This document shows, one piece after another, positions 58,559 to 64,000 of a DNA stretch of 64,000 nt. Where the stretch lies: positions 7,194,501-7,258,500 of the forward strand of contig NC_135243.1 in NCBI RefSeq assembly GCF_947623445.1, given 5' to 3'. Position 1 is the first letter of the stretch, and the number at the start of each line of letters is the position of its first letter. Under the pieces are notes generated by a model, which saw nothing but the letters and a program-made list of their open reading frames with translations, did no database searches and was not told the origin of the DNA. Position numbers and translations under genes: made by a program. Source of the stretch: Clavelina lepadiformis (lineage: Eukaryota > Chordata > Ascidiacea > Aplousobranchia > Clavelinidae).

Positions 58559-59397
58559 TTCTTACAAGATCAAACCTGTTTGCATACCTGCATGACAATA
58601 TGAGACGCAAATTAACATACAAAGATAAAACACATTTTCAAAAGAAAACGCACGTTTAGTTCATTGAGTTGTATGTTTTGTTACAGTGGTTCTCTTGTTT
58701 TGTCTTGGCATACCTTACTTGAAGCAACTGTGGACTCCATGAGGATTATAAAAATAAACTCAACTGTGGAAAAATTTGTATCCAGAATAATATACTCTTA
58801 TCAGATTATGACAAAACAATTACATATAAAGAAGATCCAATGTCTGGTCAAAGCTTGAATACAGATGTACAGCGCATGAAAAGTATTGCAGGATGAGCCA
58901 GTCAACTTGAAAATAAAAACTTTCTGCGGCCACTGGTTGAAACTAGAATTACATCAAGAACAAATCTAAAAACAAATTTATTCAATCAACAAAAGGGTAT
59001 TTTTAATTCTATTCACCTGTTTATTTTTAAATTTTTGCATGAAGGCGTAGTAAATACCTTAAAAATGACTTCAAATGATAAATCACAGGTAATCAAGTTG
59101 TATGCTTACAGTTATATTTATTTACGTATTTCAAATATACTGGCATATGATCTTCTTAAACAGTAATTCAGTTCGCTAATTGAAAAACATATTTCTGTGT
59201 TTTTGAACTTACGGTAATTATTTAACTTATACATACTCCATAGTCAGATTTCAGTCTTCTCTCACAAATAACGGAGGTTCAATAATATTAGCTTGGACAA
59301 TAAATTAACATTGAAAAGCTTGTGATAACTGTTCAATACATAAATATTTTGGATACAACAAGGAATGTAGTGTTTAATAAGAATTCCTTATTTGCAT
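58559..59397. other. Spacer between PEX3 and SUGCT
   Basis: An 840-bp gap between two same-strand genes. ATTAAA on the minus strand about 30 bases past the PEX3 stop may serve as its poly(A) signal. No repeat or exon recognised. Confidence 0.5.
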
Positions 59398-60477
59398 TTA
59401 ATCACAAAGAAATGATTCATAGACATTGAGGGAGAATTTATTTATGATTGGAATGCTCGAAAAGTCATGTAAAAAAGCACTTGAGCAGATAGAAGTCAAC
59501 GTCCCATTGATAAGTGGCAATAGTTTTGCAAGCGGTAAGGATACTTCATTGAAGTCTGTTAGGTCAACTTCATCTTTTGTGGCTGCGATTTGATTCACAG
59601 CACTATTCAATTCCTGACCTAATATTTTAACACCTCTTTTGACACATTGCAAGAGAACCTCTTTAAAATCAGGAGAATCCAAAACATCAACAGTTCTTGT
59701 GCTCCACGATTCAATGTCATCAAGAATTGTTGGTTGGACAATTGCCCAATCATCAAAAGACGTTATCTCAGGAAAAACAACATTCACAACTTTGAAGCCG
59801 CCGACAATGCCAGTTGGATCATGGGTATTCAAAGTAAGGCGTGAATAGATACTTTCGATTGTATTCTCTATACCGGAAGGTTTAACTAGGCATTGCAAAG
59901 GCATAGTTCCTACGATGTCTTTGACCAATTCCTTGATGTATACAGCTAGGTCGTGAATGCCGTGGTTCATTAAGTGGTCGTGAGTGACGGAAAAAAATCT
60001 CTGCTGCCTTGGATCGATGCTGTCATCCAAATCTCGGGAGTGGAACATTAACCCGGCAATTTGATTCATCTGAACACGGTGCACCAGTGATACCAGAGTA
60101 ACTGCGAACATTCCAGTTGCAATGCGACAAAAGACAGTGATTTTTAATTCATTCCACAATAACATTTTGTCACCAGATCCGGATTTCAATTTTTCTGTAA
60201 TTTCTTCAGTATTTGCAACTTCTTTTACTTTTTGATAAATATTCTCCAGCATTGCTTCGCTTATGGACACACTATGTTCCTGTACAAGCTCAAAATTTCT
60301 TTGATATTTCATTTCATCGGCGACACGCTTCTGTTCATCTTTTAAATGATTCCTGATTTTATATTCAGCAAATTTGATCACCCCATAAACACTTCCAACA
60401 AACACTCCAGCAAAGACAAACTTGTTCTTATGGCGACGAATGAAACGGCACAACCAATTTGGATATAAAATGGACAT
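59398..60477 (-). CDS. PEX3: PEX3 peroxisomal biogenesis factor (single exon, 359 aa)
   Basis: PEX3 is the peroxisomal membrane anchor that docks PEX19 carrying new membrane proteins. The frame is 359 aa (human 373). The N-terminus has the family pattern: a basic stretch RRHKNK at about residues 14-19 (targeting), then a membrane segment at about 20-37 (FVFAGVFVGSVYGVIKFA). The remainder is the cytosolic helical domain; the best conserved parts are LVHRVQMNQIAG, VLDSPDFKEVLLQCVKRG and EVSLPLAKLLPLINGTLTSI. No introns, unlike vertebrate PEX3. The start ATG is at 60475-60477. A hAT element lies about 350 bp upstream and could affect the promoter region. Confidence 0.93.
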   Translation of the reverse strand: MSILYPNWLCRFIRRHKNKFVFAGVFVGSVYGVIKFAEYKIRNHLKDEQKRVADEMKYQRNFELVQEHSVSISEAMLENIYQKVKEVANTEEITEKLKSGSGDKMLLWNELKITVFCRIATGMFAVTLVSLVHRVQMNQIAGLMFHSRDLDDSIDPRQQRFFSVTHDHLMNHGIHDLAVYIKELVKDIVGTMPLQCLVKPSGIENTIESIYSRLTLNTHDPTGIVGGFKVVNVVFPEITSFDDWAIVQPTILDDIESWSTRTVDVLDSPDFKEVLLQCVKRGVKILGQELNSAVNQIAATKDEVDLTDFNEVSLPLAKLLPLINGTLTSICSSAFLHDFSSIPIINKFSLNVYESFLCD

Positions 60478-60832
60478 TTTCCTGTTGCCTAAGGCAAATT
60501 AATACCAAACTGATGACATAAACATAAATAAACCTATTGCGCTGCCAAACCAAACAATACACAACCTGAAAACACAAACCTTAAAACAGTTAGGCCTATC
60601 AGTCAGTCAGTATAGTTTAGAACTAGCCTACAACGGCACTTGCAAGGAGGATTTTTTCTGGAATACATTTTGCGCGAATTGCCCAATTTTTTTCACAAAT
60701 TATATTTTATGGATTCAAAGACAGGGCGTAAAACAGCCTATTGCAGGCTGTTTGGTATTGTCGTGAGTTACGTTCCACTCGCAGTTTTGTGTTTACTATT
60801 TATTTCCTAGTGCACGTCAGTGTGTTCTATGG

Positions 60833-61278
60833 CAGGGGTTCTCAAACTTTTTTCGACTATGGCACACCAAAACATTCCGGATTCTACCGCGGCACACCGA
60901 CTTACTATGCCTACGATATTAACCTAGCTATTTTCAAAGTTTTCGACCGAAGCCGTTACGTTGAAAAACTATACACGGTAGAAGTCACTTAAAGTCAGCT
61001 TTATTTTAGTCTAGCCTATTCATACCAGTAAAATCTTTTATTTTTACTGCAATGTGAAGGATGTGCCTGCTTTTGTGCGCAAATAGTCTTGATTCTGGGC
61101 TAAAAATCAGACAAGCACACCCGTAGTTCCTGTTCGACAGCATTAAGTTCTGATCTTTGTTTGTTCTTGATCAGTGTCAGTTAAGAAAATGCCGATTCAC
61201 ACAAGTAAGTTGTGACAAATGGTAATATAATGCGGCACACCTGCGGCCCTCTGGCGGCACACAGTTTGAGAAACCTTG
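60833..61278. mobile_element. hAT element, 446 bp, with perfect 8-bp target duplication
   Basis: Starts CAGGGGTTCTCAAACTTTTT and ends AGTTTGAGAAACCTTG; the ends are inverted repeats of the hAT consensus. TTCTATGG flanks both sides exactly (60825-60832 and 61279-61286). GCGGCACAC motifs are repeated inside near the ends. No transposase ORF, so non-autonomous. It sits upstream of PEX3. Confidence 0.92.
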
Positions 61279-61436
61279 TTCTATGGTACTAGTAGTCCTG
61301 ACTCTTGGTCCTAGTGGTCCATAGTGTAAAGGGTAGCATCAAGACGCAAGAGATTCAGTACGGTGGACACTAAACTTTTTTATCTTGATGCGGGTTTATA
61401 ATAAATAAACAAACAAAGAATAAAACATGTGTGGAA

Positions 61437-61560
61437 ATCGGACCTTGCACTAAGGTTAGCCCGGTAACCGGGGCTCGATCGATGAGGAGTCAGGAGTTAA
61501 TAGTTTAAGTCGTGCAAAGACTTTCCTCAGTCCGAGAATAAAGTTGTTATATATAAGATA
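61437..61560. repeat. Dispersed repeat related to 38735-38840
   Basis: In reverse complement it shares the AAAGTCTTTGCA-GACTTAAACT block and CTCATCG-TCGAGCCCCGGTTAC with the VGLUT-intron copy. It is followed upstream by an ATAAATAAACAAACAAA tail at about 61400-61415, consistent with a SINE-like unit. Confidence 0.55.
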
Positions 61561-64000
61561 TCTATGGTTTTAAGACACCGCCACCTGATGTAGAATCATA
61601 TAGAAACAAAAATTGGGAGGGGGGGGGGGCATGGCCCCTTTCGCTTCCCTCACCCTGGCTACGCCTATGCAAGATGCCAGGACTTATAATAATAATTTAT
61701 AGTTCGTTCTGGGTCAAACCTGGCATTACCATAGTATAAAACTATAAGTAAAATTTAGTACCACAAACAAGTTGGAGCAGTCAATGATGATCCTTTTTGT
61801 TAAAAACCAACATCAAGTTCGTCACGCCGTAATATTTTCTCCGAATCGTGAAGAAGAGCACCATTTGTATTTCTTCACAGTTCGCTTAAATTGTATTGCT
61901 GTTTATTTGATTCTGGTTAAAGGTGAAAGGCATGTAAGCATTAAATGATTTTTTTTTTAGTTAAGGCAACCTACGTAATATAGTTAACTGATACAAGTGA
62001 TTGAACAAAACCTTTCTAAACGAAACGCAGAAATATTACCATATTGACAATGATTTAAAAAAAAAATTTAACTTCGCATGGTGCAGCCTTATCTAATATG
62101 CAGTTGACGCTCAGGTTGACAAACTTGTGTTACCAAAAAGCAATGCTATGAATTCACTAACGTGTGAGCGGCACTCTTTAACTTTGGATTTAATAATATC
62201 AAGTTGAGCACATAACAGCAAACAACGGAATTGGTTTACTTTCTCGATATATTCTGCAAGTCAAAAACCCTTTCTTTCAATAGTAAGCACTACAGGAATT
62301 ATGATTTTAGCTCTGATCCACAACGATTTGTTCTCTCAAAATAAATCTATGTACACCTATAGTAACGAAATAAAAATATGTCGAGTAAAGATTCGGGTAC
62401 GTCATCACACATAAAAAGTAGAATTTTTGAAACTAATTAATTATTTGCCTAAATTAAAAACAAAAGCACTTTTCATTGGTGACAATAGGCCTATCTCGCA
62501 AATTTAGATGAGCTTTCACAGCTCGAAGTTCTGCTTGGATGGTAACCCACAGTTCGCAGTTGTTAATAACTTGATAAATTTCCGACCAATTGAGTGAACA
62601 TAAGAAGTCTAAGCAATTTCTTTGATATTTTGTTGGAAAATTTTTCCTTATTCAAGACAATGAATATATGCCAAATTATTAGTCTAGCCTTCTTTAACAA
62701 TTTTTCGTTGAATGATTCTTGGTGGTTTATGGATGGGTGTTTCCCGGAGATTCGAACTGAATCCAATTCGTTTGGAAAGGCCGCAGATGCCCGAAATTAG
62801 TTTAGTGCAGCCTATTTTATGAATGTTTTGTTGTCGGTTGGTAAATTAAATTCTAAAGAAATTTTGTCGAAAAAGCGGTTCGAGAGAGCCTGCTGGTTCA
62901 ACTCAGTGATCACAATTGTCTGTAGTTTGTAACGTCAATAACGGCCCACGCTTTCCTTTTGCCTTTGCAAAAGCTTCTAAAGCCATAACGGTTGACTAAA
63001 TATTCGTACTGGTTTTGTGTTTAAGGCTGATTTAGAGTTTTTAGACGTATGGTAAAGATTTTGAAGCTTTTTAAGTGGAGCAAAAACAAAACTACTTTTG
63101 ACAGAAAAATATAGGTTCGGGCTGAGCAAGGATGTTAAGACCATTCGTCCAATGATCGATTTGTCCAGACCATTCCCAAAATCCAACAAAGAATAGGAGC
63201 CATAGTTTTGATGACCTAACTCTATAGCGTTTAGATTTGGCTTAATAATATCGGACGCTCTATATACTGTACTCAAAGCTCTACTCTATGTCAATCGAGT
63301 TAATAAATCGTAAAGTTATAGTTTCAGTAAAATCTTGTTGACTGAAACATATAACATTTCAGACATACCGAGGTTACCACAAAAGCCTTTCGTCTGTATA
63401 CAAACTATACAGTGACTAATGTGATGTTCATATATTAACATGAGACACCTTCTCCACTGATTGAAGCTATCGTTTTATTGATATTGCAGAGTTAATGTTT
63501 GACTTGTACAGGAATTGGATGAACGATGAAGTCTGCATGAAGGCCAAAAGACAACGCACCACAAAAGACAATTCACCTACAAACCTTAACCGTACTAAAT
63601 ATATGTACACCAGGTCTAACCCCACAGATATTTCTCAGCATGAAAGTTGTTAACGTAGCCAGCTTGCACGCTCTCACCGTCTCACGTTCGGCAAAGTAAA
63701 TCAAATGCTTTTTTTGTTTGCTAGAGAAAAATCTCAGCGTGAACCTAATCTAATTAAGCCGTTGTTAAGCAGCATGACTTTGCCGGAATTGATTACGAAA
63801 ACCGAGTTACAAATAACGTGAGTGACAAAGCAAATGTTCTGTTAATACAACAATTGCATACGCGTTCACAAATTACGAACTTGTCCACAAATTACAGTAG
63901 CGTATAATAATGACCCGTTCGACCAACACAGCCATGTTTTTACACGATAGATTAGCGTGCATACAATTTTTGAACGCGTTGGCAATTTACGAATGCGCTG

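Larger units (their letters stand above)
60478..64000. other. Region upstream of PEX3 to the window end
   Basis: Contains a hAT element (60833-61278), a dispersed repeat (61437-61560) and a poly-G tract at about 61616-61630 followed by GGCTACGCCTATG-like sequence often found at transposon ends. Frames at 62563-62800 and 62977-63276 show no recognised family. No gene is supported; an exon of a gene beyond the window cannot be excluded. Confidence 0.5.

Noticed and set aside
62977..63276. Minus-strand frame of 99 codons near the window end
   Set aside because: No motif, no splice partners and no neighbours in phase; could be a chance ORF, although an exon of an outside gene cannot be excluded.
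1..64000. CRISPR arrays, bacterial operons, ribosomal RNA genes or viral genomes
   Set aside because: All recognised genes are spliced metazoan genes; no spaced direct-repeat arrays, rRNA-like blocks or viral proteins were seen.

Overview
The window looks like nuclear DNA of a small-genome invertebrate chordate, most likely an ascidian of the Ciona type. This is inferred from AT-rich DNA, short GT-AG introns, genes a few kb apart, and one vertebrate-like copy each of fascin, SIAH, NATD1, SAYSD1, TPX2, VGLUT (SLC17A6/7/8), MOSMO, SUGCT and PEX3. Species is not proven. All exon models were made by hand from splice sites, reading phase and family resemblance recalled from memory; nothing was aligned by computer.

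Layout. Plus strand 0.2-4.1 kb: fascin, 8 exons, 482 aa. Minus strand 6.1-10.9 kb: SIAH ubiquitin ligase, 5 exons, 292 aa. Minus strand 11.9-15.7 kb: NATD1-like acetyltransferase, 3 exons, 119 aa. Plus strand 17.0-17.4 kb: SAYSD1, followed closely by a tiny unrecognised four-exon gene (17.8-18.4 kb, 86 aa) that ends tail-to-tail with TPX2. Minus strand 18.5-30.5 kb: TPX2, 14 exons, 775 aa, with two DNA transposons in its introns; one has a hAT element nested in a terminal repeat. Minus strand 35.5-42.9 kb: vesicular glutamate transporter, 13 exons, 661 aa. Plus strand 45.0-49.5 kb: an unusual gene joining a membrane segment, about 750 acidic residues and an FKBP-type domain. Minus strand 51.1-54.9 kb: MOSMO, with two alternative homologous last exons. 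Minus strand 57.3-60.5 kb: SUGCT and PEX3, both single-exon.

The genes have unrelated housekeeping, mitotic and neural roles and form no shared pathway. The only suggestion of joint expression is SAYSD1 plus the small downstream gene, which has the layout of an ascidian trans-spliced operon. Much of the intronic and intergenic DNA holds small DNA transposons: several hAT elements with clear 8-bp target duplications, fold-back elements, tRNA-derived SINE-like copies and other dispersed repeats.

Most worth following up: the TM-acidic-FKBP architecture and the reading-frame problem at its end, the duplicated terminal exon of MOSMO, the unrecognised 86-aa gene, and the 2.7-kb element with 323-bp inverted repeats carrying an unknown ORF broken by one stop.
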